Assembly: GCA_964030475.1 (NCBI GenBank) | Contig: CAXIPT010000002.1 | Span: 11,563,546-11,627,545 of the forward strand | DNA length: 64,000 nucleotides | Source: Tethya wilhelma | Lineage: Eukaryota > Porifera > Demospongiae > Tethyida > Tethyidae | Reading direction: 5' to 3' | In this document: positions 11,838 to 25,076 of the stretch, one piece after another | How positions within the stretch are numbered: the first letter of the stretch is position 1 | Layout of the letters: each line of letters starts with the position of its first letter | The notes under the pieces: generated by a model | What the model was told of the DNA's origin: nothing | The model's database searches: none | Seen by the model: the letters and a program-made list of their open reading frames with translations, nothing else | Position numbers and translations under genes: made by a program

Positions 11838-14800
11838 ATGGCCTTCATTCAAATGACAGTCCCCCTAGTGTTCTGGGGTCAAAGGCCACCAGCACATGAA
11901 ATAACATCTATCTGTCGTACAGAGGAGAAAAAAGGTGTGGCCACAGGTTCTCGAACGGGACAGGTCTGTCTCTGGGACATCCTCCGTGAGAGAGAGACAG
12001 AGAAAATAAAGGTAAGCTTATGATCGAAACTCTCGATAAAGTTGGTTGATTGTTCCCGGCATGTATGATAGGTTAGTATGGTTTTGAGTTGTTTAATATG
12101 CAAACATTGTTGTCAGTGTGTGTGTCAGCTAGTTAGTGTGTATGTGAGTGTGAATGTGTGTGTGATATGTCCTAATTGTGTAATTCAGCTCCGGCCAAGA
12201 TGTCTGTTGTTTGGTGGTCAGTCTCCCATCATCTCGATGTGTTTTGTCAAGAACTGGACCGGAGACAGAGACAGGATAGCCACCCTCTCTGAAATAGGGT
12301 GAGACCCTTTCTCTTTTGCATTAATTAAAGTACAGATTATGTTATAACAAGAGAATTTCTCTCGAGCATTTGGATAAATAGTTGTGCTCAGCTGATGAAG
12401 GTCTCTGGACTGAAACGACGGACCTGATTCTATTCAGTTTGCACTGCTGTTTTTAAATGCCTAAATTCTCGAATCAAGGATATAGTGATGAGCCTGAAAG
12501 ATATTAGCATTAATGTGTAATATTTTCTTAAATGGAAAGTACAAGATTGACACTGTAAGAAAATGTATCGCACATGGTCATGTGACACTGCACTATGTTT
12601 ATGTAACAAGATCATGTGATACCCCTGCAGCACTGTATCACTATGGGATGGTAAGGACGGTGCCTGCCTCAAGTATGTAAACAACAAGAAGGGGCACACC
12701 GGACTGAAGGTAGAGTTTGAACACATCTCCACCATGTCTATACGTACCAGCTATCATGTTGATATTTGTCTCCTTTCAGTCTTTCTCAAGAAACAGGTAT
12801 AATGAAACTCTAATAGCCCTGTATGGGCAGTACAGTGAAGTGTACATTCTGGACTGCAACACTTTAGAAGTAAGTGCATGGCTTCCACTTTGTTGTATCG
12901 TTACTTTGTGTGTTGCTCTACTACTTACTCTGGTGTTCAATGTACTGTACCGTAGACTCTGTGTACTCTGAGGTCAGATCATAACCCGAACTGGATAGCA
13001 CAAGTCTGCTTTATTGCAAATATTGAAAAGAAAGGTAAAATGCATATGTAGGCTCGCAAATCACACACCTCATCCCCTCACAACTGTCACACCCTCACAA
13101 ATCACATTCTTCATCCCTCGCAACTGTCACACCCTCACAAATCACACTTCACCCCCTCATACCTGTCACACTCTCACAAATCACACACCTTACCCCCTCA
13201 CAACTGTCACACCCTCACAAATCACACACTTCACCCCCTCACAACTGTCAACCCCTCACAAATCAAACACACACACGCACACACAGAGGCCCTCCTAGCT
13301 CTGACCGTTGATGGCGTAGCCAAGCACTGGTTACTGCCCACTAGAAATGAAATGAAAGACCACGAGCAAATCTTTGAAGAGAAGTCTCAATGCCTTGACA
13401 TCATCAATCCTCTGTCACTGGCAGCTGCTCCTCACCAGCACTCAGGCCACTGCTCTGTGCTGGTCGTTTGTGCTGACTATTGGCTGGTAAGATTTTTGAT
13501 CTAATGTGTACATGGAAATATTTCAATCAGTTTCAGTGTTTGTTTGTAGTGTTTGTAAAGTTTGGGTATAAATAGTGGTTTGGTGAATTGTGCATTAGAT
13601 TTGGTTAGTATAGCACACATATTAGGTTTGGGGTAGGCTGTAGATTCAAGATGGGGGATTTGAGTTCAAAGATTAGCAAGCTAGCTGCTCTTCCTTAGTT
13701 GAATGGTCAGTTTAGTGTAAAGATATGGCACCCCTAAATCTCCACTCACTTGCTCCGAATGCTCAGCTACTATACCGTATAGCGGGTAAATTTGGTGGGC
13801 TTAAAATTTGGCGAATTCCTATTTTGGGATTATTGGCGATTTTTAATTTGGCGATTCAATTCCATACGCTGCATAGTTTATATGGGCACACGTGCATATT
13901 TAACTGTTTGGCGATTTGAAGAATAATTCGTCAATTCGCCAAATTTAATTCTCGCCAAGTTTACCCCCTATACGGTAATTCAATTTCCAGCATCCCTATC
14001 TACAGTGTAGGTGCCTGTTTGTATACAAGCCTACCCTTCAGTTTTATGAGAGAGGTCTACAGCTAGTTCTTGTCAACTTTTCTTGTGTCATGCATTATAG
14101 ACACTGTGATTCCATTATGTTCTCTGTGTGCTTCTACCCACCAGCTCTACGATGCAACAGGTGGGAAGATGAAGCAGTTGTTAATCCATCCTTGTGAACT
14201 TGGAGTCAAAGCCTGGATGAAGGGAGAGTACGCTGACACCAAGACCGTGGTCATCTGGACCAAAGAGAACAGTAAAGGATTTGTGTACAGACTATCAGCA
14301 AGGTACAGTACAACACAAAGTGAAGCTTTTGTGTTTGTATATGCTTGTGTATGGTGTGTGTGCTGTTGCCTGGAATTTGTTAAACTTTTGGTACTTAAAC
14401 TCTCGGTAAATTGTTGAATTGTTGAATTGTTTGAATAGCTTATATTGTGTTGTTTAGGTGTGTACCTGGTGTGGAAGAACTGGAGGAAAGTATGAAAGGT
14501 AAAGAGACATCAAAGATCGGGAAATTTTTTTTGCTTATGTTATACACTGTATATTTTTTCTTCATTCAAAACTATAAATTATAAAGAGATAAAATATTTC
14601 TCATAATAATCTGTACATTCATCTCCCACACTTTTAAAAGTATAATTGTAAAGAGATGTAAACACACCCACACACACACACACACACAGCCTCGACGGAA
14701 GGCTGCACTCTCCTCTACACCCTGAGCACAAAGGCGCCCTCTCCGTTCCATGCCGTCTACCTTGACCGCTACTGGCACATCCAGGGAGACAAGAATGGCA

Positions 14801-14977
14801 GCCTCTACTTGTGGGACATCCGTAAGATTCGAGACTCCATGGCTCTTTCCAGCGCCAGTCCTCCTCAGTCCCCCACCTCTTCTGAGTCTATATATGCCGA
14901 TACTTCGTCGGCCATTGCTGATTCGTGGGACCCTCCTGCTCTTCCTTGTGGACTGTGTGATGTCCTGGTAGGTTGTT

Positions 14978-15019
<42 letters not shown>

Positions 15020-16031
15020 NNNNNNNNNNNNNNNNNNNNNNNNNNNNNNNNNNNNNNNNNNNNNNNNNNNNNNNNNNNNNNNNNNNNNNNNNNNTGTGTG
15101 TTTGGGCATAGGAATTGTGGTTGCTAGAGAAATTGAAAACCACCCCAACACACACACACACTCTCTTCACCAGTACCCCCAGGAGAGTGTTCCCCCTACC
15201 ATCACCTGTGCTCTCTATCTCTCCTCCTTTGGTCGTCTCGTGTGTGGTCAGGCTGATGGTTGTATCGCTGTCCTCTCTGCCAACCAGGCTGCCACTGTCC
15301 TCATGCTGCAGCCGAGGAAATTCTCCAGAGGTTGAACTTTATGTTTGTGTGATTTGTGTATACTCTCATACCCTCTAGGTAGATATGGTGTAGTATAGGG
15401 GGAAATGTTTGTGTGGTGAACATTTTCAGTTTGTTGTTTTACTCTTATTCCTGGAAAATTTGGTGTGTTTACATTGTCAAAAAATTTTCAGCTCTACAAT
15501 ATGTTTTATATACATGCACGAAACCATTATATATGCATGCTGTGTAAGCTACCTTTTTGCCTCATCCAGACAAAAAATCAATCTTTCCATCTGTGATATT
15601 TTCTTCCTTTATACCATTTCTCTTTCTCCCACGTAGGTTGGCCTCAGCACTGCATCCTGAAGGGCCACAAAGGCAAGGTGAAGTGTCTCCTCCATCCTTA
15701 TAGCTACAGCAAGGCCTACAACAGCGACTACCTGGTGTCCGGAGGATCTGACTTCACCGTGAAGCTGTGGGACCTCTACTCCGGTGTACTGGTGCACACG
15801 TTCACTGTCCACGGTGGAGAGGTGAAGAACATCATCTCTTGTCCTCCTGGAATTAACGTGAGCTTAATCATTTAGTATGTATATGTATGTAATAGTGTAA
15901 TCATTCTTTTTTGGTTTTCAAGTATTGAGTATGTTATCAATTGCTATGTGTATATGCATGTATGCATAATATCAGGTTTACAGTTTATTGAAATTTGTAT
16001 ATTATTTAAATGTCACTGCTTTATCAGTTTT

Positions 16032-16081
<50 letters not shown>

Positions 16082-19000
16082 CCCCCTCTCAGCCTCGCCT
16101 CCAGACCTGTGTGTGCTCCATTGCAGAGGACTACTCGGTGGCCATTCTCTCCACGTCTGAGCGGAAGTGTCTCCTGGTGGCTGCCTGCCACTCCTCCCCA
16201 GTGGTGTGTGTCAGGTGGAGGCTGGAGGAGGACTTTCTCCTCGTCTCCTGTAGGGATGGGAAACTCTTTGTATGGCAGATTGAAACAGGTAAGTATACCA
16301 CCCTGAAGTTCACACATGATTGGGTTACACGGTACATAGTTAATGCCAGGTTGAAACAGAAATGCCCTTAGCATGCATGACTGGCTTTTATGGAGAGGGT
16401 TTTGCTGCGCATTAAAGTTATGGTGAATAACTTATCAATTGTTATTAGTTAATAATTTTAAAGAACAACCATTATTAATATAGTTTCATATTGCGTGTTA
16501 TTCACAACCAGGCTCCTTGGATCGCTGTATTGAAGGTGAAAATGCCAACACTATTCTCAACAACACGGAAGAGGTGTCCCATGTTCAGACTCTGACCCCC
16601 AACACCCCTCTCCAAGTGTGCAGCCTCAACGCGGGCACCACGGACTCCCTCATCCAAGTGCTCCTCTTCGATCCTCAAACCCTCATCACCAGGCTGGGAA
16701 AGATAGAGAAAATGTCCAAAGACACACCCAAGAAGGCTGCACCGACAAAACAGGTTGATGCTTTCAAGACCTATCTCTATGCTAGAAGGCATTTTGGAGC
16801 AGGTATGTACATTGTCACTATATGAAAGCTTATAACCATATTGATATAGTTGTTGGGTTTTGGCTGTAAATGCATGCAGCATGTTGTAACTGTCTAGTCA
16901 AGGAACTGAGCTGATTAGTTAACTTAAAGGTTTATAAAAAAGTTATGATTTTGAGGGAATACTGTATTTTGTTGTAACAAGATAAAAACCTTTCAGTTTG
17001 AAATGATTCTTCAGTCCATACTTGGTTGCATTTGTTGTCCCCGATTTGGTTCAGTATAGCCTTGTAGACCAACATGGCATATTGCAATAAGCAAAGTAGG
17101 GGAGGTTCAGATAAATTAGTGATGGTTTAGCTACTGTAGATCTTTGCTCACATAGGCACCCACACATTTACACTCACACACCACCATGCAGGTTCTGGTT
17201 TGACTCCTGGTGGGCGTGGTCAGACTCCGCCGCGAAGAGCTTCCCTTCCTGTAGGTTCTCTCCCTCAAGGCGCCACGAACAGACCAGGCAGTGGAGGGGG
17301 AGGAGGAGGTGGTGGCATGGAAACCCACAGCAGGGAGCAGGAAAGAGCTCGTGAGGTCATGGGCCAAGGAGTGGCCAACCAGACCAAGACAGAGAACCTC
17401 AAGGAAGAAGATCCTCGTACGATTGTGGACATTGTACGTCTTCTTCTCTCTTGTCTTCACGCTTGGAACCTCGACGAAGAGTTGGACAAATCTTGCGAGA
17501 GCGTTCTCGGACTCGTTCGCCCCCGTAAGCCTGTCTCTTTTGGGCTGTTGAGCAAAGGAGGTCGCATATCCATCGTACTGCCGGGCTGGGGACTGAGACA
17601 GAAGCCTCACCTGGTCTCCCAGCAATATCTCAGTGAGAGCTCCACGACGACCAGTGGCAGCGAGATGACAGATTCGTCCAATCTCGCCTCCACACCCGGT
17701 GCATCTCTCTCTGTTGGCTCGCTGGAAAAGCCAAAGTCTATTTCCATTCCAAAACCACACTCTTCGCATCAACAAGGTGGCAATTCCATTCCAACGTCTT
17801 TGGGTAGTTCGCCGAGAATGGGCTCCTACCACTCACAGACATCACAGAGCTACACTTTCGATCAAAAGTATCACATTCGCTGGCAGCTGTCTCGCTCTCT
17901 CACCACCCAACATCTCCTCACAATGGTCTCCATCACCAACACCCTCATGAACCAGAGCCGAGGGGCACACGAGCTGGCCGCTAGCTCTGGTGTGAGGGAC
18001 ATTGTTGGATCTCCTCTTTACGAAGAGGACAGCGACGAAGAGAATGAAGACTCGCAGACACAGAAGGACAACCAGATCAGAGCTGTGTGGAGCCAGGTGA
18101 GTGGGGGAGAGGGGAAGGGAGTGAGGGAGTGAGGGAGTGAGGGGTAAGTGTCTCTCTCTTTCATTCTTGAAATCATGAATATTGAGCAATAATATCCATG
18201 TTGAAACAAGTGTTGCTTAGAATAGTGTTGATATTGCTGAGGTGGTGAAAAAATAGCAAACTTCAATAGAATCTCACTAAGTCAACTTACCCTATGATCA
18301 TGTGCAGGTTGCTGCTCTACATTGCGTCATGCTTCCTGAGCGAATGGAGGGCAAGTTTCGAGCGCCACATCTCCCAGTTCTGGCATCAAGATTCCTGGAT
18401 CATTGTCAAGCGGTAGGTATAGTATACCAGTTATAGTAGTGGAAACACTGGTACACCATGCCATGATAGTTGGGTTTTTACTGGTAAAGGTTGTTAAATT
18501 GAAATGCACACTATTCAATATGTGTACCCACTGTACATGCATGCATGCATATTCTTAGTCTCATTTCCAGCCTCTCCAACAAATGTGCAATGTGAATGAA
18601 ATATTAGAATGGGAGGAGAAAAAGTGTTGTTGCTAATTTCACATTTTGCATTGCACATTTGAGGAGCTGAGAACAAGACTGACATATTCTTGCTTCTTTA
18701 CGCTCAACAGATCAGAGAAGCTGCTCAAGCCCTCCTCCAAGCTGAGCTTAGACGTATTGGAATGGATGGCCGAAGGGAGCTCATCCAAAACTGGGCCTGC
18801 AAACTCCACTCTCCTTCCACTTTCAAAACTTCCGCCACAGAAGGGTCAAAGGTCAAGCACTTCGTCGAGGAAACTGACATGGAAGGCATTGGTCCCATAC
18901 CCACCCAGCAACAGCAGTCAACGGCTCTTATTATACTCGGAATGATAGGGGCAGAGTTCCACGATGCGGAGAAAGCCGAGAAGCGAAGACTGATGGACGT

Positions 19001-20862
19001 ACAGTACTCGGGCAGGAAGGAGATACCAGCCGTTGAAGTGATGGACCCATCCAAAGCTAGGCAGACTGCAAAGACCCTTCAAGCTGTTCTGTTAGAGAAG
19101 CCACATTCGGGTTCAACGCTGCACTCAAATTTGAGGTGTTCAGCTGCTGAGTTGCTAGGCAGAGGGTTCCAGCTTTGGGAGAAGTATGTTGATATTCCCC
19201 AGGTATGTATGTGCAATATGTGCAGATGGTGTTATACAATAACAAGAATACAGTATCATAGTGTAGGAATCGACTGGTTTTAAATACTTGTAGCACATAT
19301 GGATTACTATGCTCAGGTGCCTTGTGTGTGTGCGTCACTGTGTGTGTGTGTGTGTTCATTGAGCTAATTCCCTCAAAGAGATCCAAGAACTTTCTTGCAA
19401 TAATATTTAATTGGTCCATTTGGCAAGGATTCACCAATTATGTGTGCAATCATAGTGCGCACAATTAATCGTTTAGATATTCCTTTTTAAAGTTGTATTT
19501 CACTAAAATTTATTTTCATTCTAATAAAAGCGTACTTGCGATTGCTATAAGTATTGTAGTGTTTGTACCATACAACTCTAGATTTATAATTTGTAGGATT
19601 TCTTAGCCATAAGTTTTGCAGGTCCTTCATTGTCCTAGCTTTGTGGCCTACAGAATTTTTTAGCATTAATCTCAGATTTTACTCTTGGCTATTTATAGAG
19701 GGAAAAAATTGTAACATGGCAGAGAGGAATAAAAGCTAAATTTATCCCCCACATATCGTCACACAGGTTGTGATGGGTCTCCTAGATCTGGTCATCCAGT
19801 ACGTCCCCCCGGCCCACTCCCTCTCCCAGAGGCGTGTCTCCTCCGCCGACCACTCCTTAAAGAGGGGGGGCACACTCGCCTCGTCACGCTCCACTAAGTT
19901 TGCTTCGGACATCGCAAGAAAGGCTCTCAATCTCATGATTATTCTACGTCCCGTTACCATGGTGACCACCTTGGCAAAAGAAGTGGCAACGTATTTGGCT
20001 CATCAACATGTGACGCACTTTCCTCACTCTCAGCTCCAGCCAATACAGGTGTGTGTCTATGTTAAGAGATTACATCATTATTACATCATGTACATATTTG
20101 TAATCACAATTGCACATAGCTTGAAATAAGCTCCCAAAAATTTTGCACAATTTCTATCATTTGCGTGATATTCTTAAGGGGGAGACCCTGGGAACTAGGC
20201 TTATGATTACATTATGTGCGTCTTAAGAGATTGCATCATGATTACATCATTATTAGGTGGGGACCACACCCCCTCCGAGTACAGCTGGGATAGTGACACC
20301 AGCCAACACCCTGCTGCCATCCTGTAAAGATGAAATACTGGACCTCATGAAGACAGTCATTGAGAAATGTTCTCAACAAGTATCACTGCAACTGCTTGAA
20401 GTGAGAAAATCCTTTTATTGTTGTTTTTGTTTGTTTGTTTGTTTAATTGTTTACTGTCCATAGTCTCTAAAATAGCTCCAAACTGGATTGTTATTGTCTA
20501 CTTTTCACCGATCTAAGTGCCAGATTAGTCTATTGAGCTAGACCCTTCCCTTTTTTCTACCCTTGACTAGTTAGTTAGTGCCTCAGGACTTAATACATTA
20601 TACATGGAGTAGTATCCATGAGAAGGTTGTGATCACATCATGATCATGACGGTTGAAACACCTGCATGGGTTTGAATCCCAGCTAGATCTCAAGATTTTT
20701 TTACAATGAACTTTCATGTGACCCACTCCATGTAGGTGGTGGATGTTGTTCTCTACTGCTTCGACCAGGAGAGGCTGAAGAAGAGGAACATCCTCGAGAT
20801 GTTTCCCTCCTTTGCAAGGTGAGAAGGAAGATGCAACAAGATGGCCATGATAAAATATGATT

Positions 20863-20940
<78 letters not shown>

Positions 20941-21664
20941 TGCTAGGATGCCTAACATCAGCTACTCAGCTAAGTCAAAGCGACTTGCAGTTGGAGCACG
21001 ATCAGGTTTGTTTGACTCTGAACGTACATGTGTGTCATTTCCTTTACTTATTTATGTACATATAAATGAGCACATGAATGCACCCATCACCAGGTCAAGT
21101 AGGAATATACGATCTCAAGCAGAGCAGGACCCAACTCCTCCAGGCCCACTCCCATCCTGTGACTGTCCTCTCCTTCTCTGAAGATGGGAAGCTGCTAGCC
21201 ACGTACGCTTACGGAGACTCTAGACTAAATGTCTGGCAGGTTAGCATTAAGCTTCTGAGCTTGGTCTGTTTCAAATTGTGTTACTTATGACATACAGAAT
21301 CCTGTCTAGCACTGTGCACAAACAGTCAGTATACACAGCGTAGAATGTTGTGCATGGAAATTGTCCAAACTACTACACACTGATCTCATAGCGCAGACTC
21401 ATTTGTACAGACAATTGAGCACCTACAGTACTTTATTATCCATCAGGCGGATGGTATTGCATAAGTATTTGTGATATTGTTTTGGTACAGCTTGGAACAT
21501 CTGTCTTTGGCATCAATCAGGCACCAAAGTTTGTGAACAGCTGGCCGGCCATCTCCAGTTCTTCTCCCAGTAGCTACAGTAGCTACATCCGTCTCGAGTG
21601 GGCGGCCTCAAAGAGTATCATTCTCCACATGCCGGGAGGCGTGGAGTGCAAGTACTCCTTGTGA
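11838..21664 (+). CDS. WDR7: WD repeat-containing protein 7 (rabconnectin-3 beta)
   Basis: Partner of DMXL proteins in the rabconnectin-3 complex, which regulates V-ATPase assembly and synaptic or endosomal vesicle acidification. Twenty-two coding exons: 11838-12011, 12189-12298, 12631-12709, 12780-12869, 12956-13034, 13287-13486, 14145-14302, 14458-14498, 14690-14967, 15174-15330, 15637-15857, 16093-16288, 16512-16802, 17192-18096, 18308-18412, 18711-19202, 19767-20048, 20257-20400, 20736-20818, 20947-21005, 21094-21239, 21491-21664. Every phase matches, giving 1487 residues; I recall human WDR7 as 1490. N-terminal WD repeats (VPLVFWGQRPPAHEIT, GQVCLWDI, YLVSGGSDFTVKLWDL), a disordered Gly/Ser-rich stretch in exon 14, a helical middle (RPRKPVSFGLLSKGGRIS, REAAQALLQAELRRI) and C-terminal WD repeats. 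The poly-N block at 15020-15094 lies in an intron and removes no exon. Confidence 0.97.
13045..13265. repeat. About 40-bp minisatellite next to a splice acceptor
   Basis: Five to six diverged units of the form CACAAATCACAC...CCCCTCACAACTGTCACACCCT fill the WDR7 intron 3' end and run into the CA-rich tract that supplies the acceptor of the exon at 13287. The unit is pyrimidine-rich on the coding strand. Confidence 0.85.
13775..13975. mobile_element. MITE with CCGTATAGCGGG termini (copy 1)
   Basis: 201 bp. The inverted termini are CCGTATAGCGGGTAAA and TTTACCCCCTATACGG, flanked by TA on both sides, which suggests a TA target site of the Tc1/mariner type. The interior is largely palindromic (AATTTGGCGAATT-like blocks) and has no ORF. 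It is intronic in WDR7. A second member lies at 41359-41564. Confidence 0.85.
15020..15094. other. Assembly gap (75 N) in a GT microsatellite
   Basis: The gap follows a (GT)n run in the WDR7 intron between the exons ending at 14967 and starting at 15174. Both flanking exons are phase 0 at this junction and the protein matches WDR7 across it, so no coding exon is needed here. Confidence 0.95.
16036..16079. repeat. (CT)n serving as polypyrimidine tract
   Basis: A pure CT run ends about 13 bases before the CAG acceptor of the WDR7 exon at 16093. It probably acts as the polypyrimidine tract of that intron. Confidence 0.85.
20867..20928. repeat. (CT)n microsatellite in a short WDR7 intron
   Basis: It occupies about half of the 128-bp intron between the exons ending at 20818 and starting at 20947. 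Confidence 0.9.
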
Positions 21665-21982
21665 TTGAACTAACCATAGCTCAAATATTATTGTAATTTT
21701 ATTTATAGTAGCTTGCGTGTACGTGCAAGTGTTTAATTTGGCCATTTTTTGTCACTTTTTGGTCACTTTTTTTTGTCTTTTGTTGTTTTCATTATTTGCA
21801 GTTTTGTGTTACATATTATATTATACAAAAAATTATGCTGAAATGATGACAGCCAAGTTGCATGCATGTTTTCCACAATCAATTCCTTAATTCAATTGGA
21901 AATGGTCGTTAGTCCAAGTGCTGCAACTTGAGAGAACATATTTGCAGGCGGCATTCTCTCAGGCCTGTCTGCTTGGAATATT

Positions 21983-22459
21983 ATGCTGGCTTCTTTGTCC
22001 AAGTTCATTCAACCCTGCAGTTATCCTTGGAGAGTATCCCCTACTCGTTCCTCGCTCAAGACACTTCTCTTTCTTCTCACGCTTCCAAGAAGACCCGTTC
22101 CAATTAATGCGCACCTAAGTTGGACCTCTACTCCAGCACATACACCATTCAAGAGCTTCCAAACGTGTGCTTCCATGGCAGCGCAGCCGTCCAACGACGA
22201 GGAGAAGAAGGAGCCAGTCTGGAGGGAGGCTCTGAACCAAGAAGACTCTCGTGAGTTTGACAACGCTCTCTTCTTTGAGTACGAGTTCTCCATTGACCAG
22301 CTCATGGAGATAGCTGGCCTCTGTGTAGCACAGGTATGGGTGTATAAGTGTGTATGTGTGTGTACTAATACACATGTTAATGCATTAACTTGTCAATTAT
22401 TTATGTCGATGGATTAATTAGCACAGGTATGTGTGTATGTATGTATGTGTGTGCGTACG

Positions 22460-22506
<47 letters not shown>

Positions 22507-23705
22507 TGTGTGTACTATTAATGCATTAACTTGTCAATAGCGCACATAATGTATGTAGCACTATTATTATCTTCGTCGATAAGATTTTAGCATCATAGAA
22601 AATTAAGAATCGGTACCACTTTGTGTATCAAAATCGTAGCTGCAATTAATGGTGTTGTATGTAGCCATATGTTGTTGGCACACTAATGTTGTTACCATAG
22701 TGATACTACGATGCTAGTTAATATAGATCTAGTGCTAATGCCATGGGATACAATGTCTTAATACATGTATATAGGTCGATATATTGGTATACAGTACTTG
22801 GGCATAGATACTACAGATCTATTACTTGGGTACACTCATTGCGTTTCTTTCCCACACCAGGCTGTTGCTCGTTGCTATCCCCCTGAAGGAGACAGTACTA
22901 GGGTGCTTGTTGTCTGTGGCCCTGGCAACAATGGTGGGGATGGTCTGGTGGCAGCCAGGCACTTGCTCTCCTTTGTGAGTACTGCTACCTACACACTGTG
23001 TTTGTGTGGCTATGGCTGTCTGTGTGTTTGTTTGTATTGAGAGCTAATTTGTCATTTGTACACATATGTATCTATGTATGTATGTGTCTATGTATGTAAT
23101 TTGTACACATGTGTGTGCAATAGTATTCTAGTAAAGAAGTGGACTCAATTGGCGGCCACTTTGTAATTACAAAGAGGCTCTCCTAGCAATTTGTAGCCCT
23201 AATTGAACCACCTACTCGCACACAGATGTCCCCCTCTCTGTCAATTTGTGTCAGTACTGAGTGTGCACCCTCTAATTAGTTCACATATGTCTTATCTCCT
23301 GGCACCTTCTCCCCATTCAGGGATATGAACCGGCCATTTTCTACCCAAAGAAAACTTCAAAGGAAATCTATCAGATCCTCGTGTCTCAGTGCGAGAAGCT
23401 AAACATTCCATTTCTCAGCTCTCTGCCATCGCCACCCGAGATTGACACCCGATACCAGGTGGTCCTCGACGCAATATTCGGGTTCAGTTTCAAGAAGCCC
23501 GTCCGAGCTCCCTTTGATGTCGTCTTGAGTGAGCTCAAGAAAGTGACAAAGCCTATTGCTTCTGTTGATATACCGTCGGGTAGGTAGTGAGTGTACGGTG
23601 TTGTGACAATGTTTGTGTTTGTGTTGTCAGATTTTTTGGGTTGTTATTGTTTTTGTGAGAGCTTATAAAATAAATGTATGTATACCCGTATATACATTTA
23701 TGTGT

Positions 23706-23772
<67 letters not shown>

Positions 23773-23981
23773 GCTGGGACGTAGAGATGGGTAACGTTGG
23801 TGACGTGGGTTTGAATCCCGATCTCCTCATCTCTCTCACGGCACCCAAGCTCTGCTCCAAGTTCTTCACCGGGCGGTACCACTACCTCGGGCTGAGAATG
23901 ATACCAAAAGAGCTAGCGGAGAAGTACCGCCTGAAGCTGCCCAAGTATCCCAGTACTGATCAAATTGTTCGAATCAAATGA
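21983..23981 (+). CDS. NAXE: NAD(P)HX epimerase (YjeF N-terminal domain)
   Basis: Epimerises R-NAD(P)HX to the S form for the repair dehydratase NAXD; in animals it acts largely in mitochondria. Four coding exons: 21983-22333, 22861-22974, 23321-23579, 23773-23981, giving 310 residues (about 288 in human as recalled). Landmarks: [16 protein letters not shown], the dinucleotide loop [47 protein letters not shown] and FTGRYHYLG. The first 64 residues before Met65 are rich in Arg, Ser and Leu without acidic residues, consistent with a mitochondrial presequence. Initiation at Met65 (22175, in a better context) would give a cytosolic form. It begins 318 bp after the WDR7 stop on the same strand. 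Confidence 0.95.
23710..23769. repeat. (CA)n microsatellite abutting the NAXE exon 4 acceptor
   Basis: CA repeats run up to CACTAG, the acceptor for the exon at 23773. Confidence 0.9.
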
Positions 23982-25029
23982 CCGACTGTGAGTATTGTAT
24001 GTGTCAATTGCAAGTACATATAATGTGATCTGATGATGTATTTTTATCAGTGCTGTGCTGAAATCATTTTAGAGTTGATATGAATGTTTGAACGGATTAG
24101 TTTAGTAGCTAGTTTTTTTTCTGATTTTTACTATCTGAATCGATTCTCCCACTCATGTCTGCTTGTTATGTACACGATGCCCTACGGTTTGTTGCTATCG
24201 TTATGGATGATTGTCTTCTTTGTTGTCTGTTTTTGTACTTGATTTTGAACATTGACAATTTGTACTTTGCTTGCAAAGTTTTCTTTTTCTTTCTCCTTTG
24301 TAATTTGTTCATGCAACCTTCATGCTCAATTCTGACAAATCACTTGCTCTCAATTGAATAATTGATTGGTGTATGGGAATCATGTCATCGATCAGGTTAT
24401 TTCGTAGGGTTTGATTTGTTTATAAAGTTTGCTATTTGCCAAGTAAAAATCACAACGTTTAATGCATCCCCCACCTGCCCCTCTTTCCGGTGAGAGTTTG
24501 TAAAGACTTGCAATCACAGTTATGATTATTGATGTAGTTCCCCACAATGGACATACACCCTGACTTAGCACTGTTTCTGTATATATATATATATACACTT
24601 TTGTTTCAATTTACAATTGCTATTTCCTGAGAATATGCAACTTTGGATTTCCCTCTCCAGTTTAGAGTTATAAAAAAACAAAAAAAAAAACTCAGTTCAC
24701 AATCTGCACACACCGTGACAGTTCACATAATATTATTCTTACACTGCTATTGTTATCCATGGGTATATAGTATTGGTGTAGCCACGTTTTTCAAAAGCCT
24801 ACATTCTGTTCTGCAAACAGAAATCCCCGTATGGATTCTTTCAATGAAGAGGTTGCCTGGTGTGTGGGTGTAGTGGTGTACATACACCTGTACTTCCTCC
24901 AGGAAAACATTAATCATGTTTCAGAAGGAGTATTTTTATTTTAAAAAAGTTCGGTGTAATTTAAAACCACTTCAAATACTATAGCTTAAGTCCAACTACT
25001 TTGCACTGTGTGTGTGTGTGTGTGTGTGT

Positions 25030-25076
<47 letters not shown>

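Noticed and set aside
12392..12416. Hammerhead-ribozyme-like core: CTGATGA, a short GGTC/GACT stem, then GAAAC, in a WDR7 intron
   Set aside because: The core and stem II look right and a GAGCA/TGCTC hairpin lies upstream, but no stem III partner or correctly placed cleavage triplet was found in either circular order. It may be the tail of an old retroelement.
15020..15094. A missing WDR7 exon in the N block
   Set aside because: The flanking exons are both phase 0 and the protein aligns across the junction without a gap.
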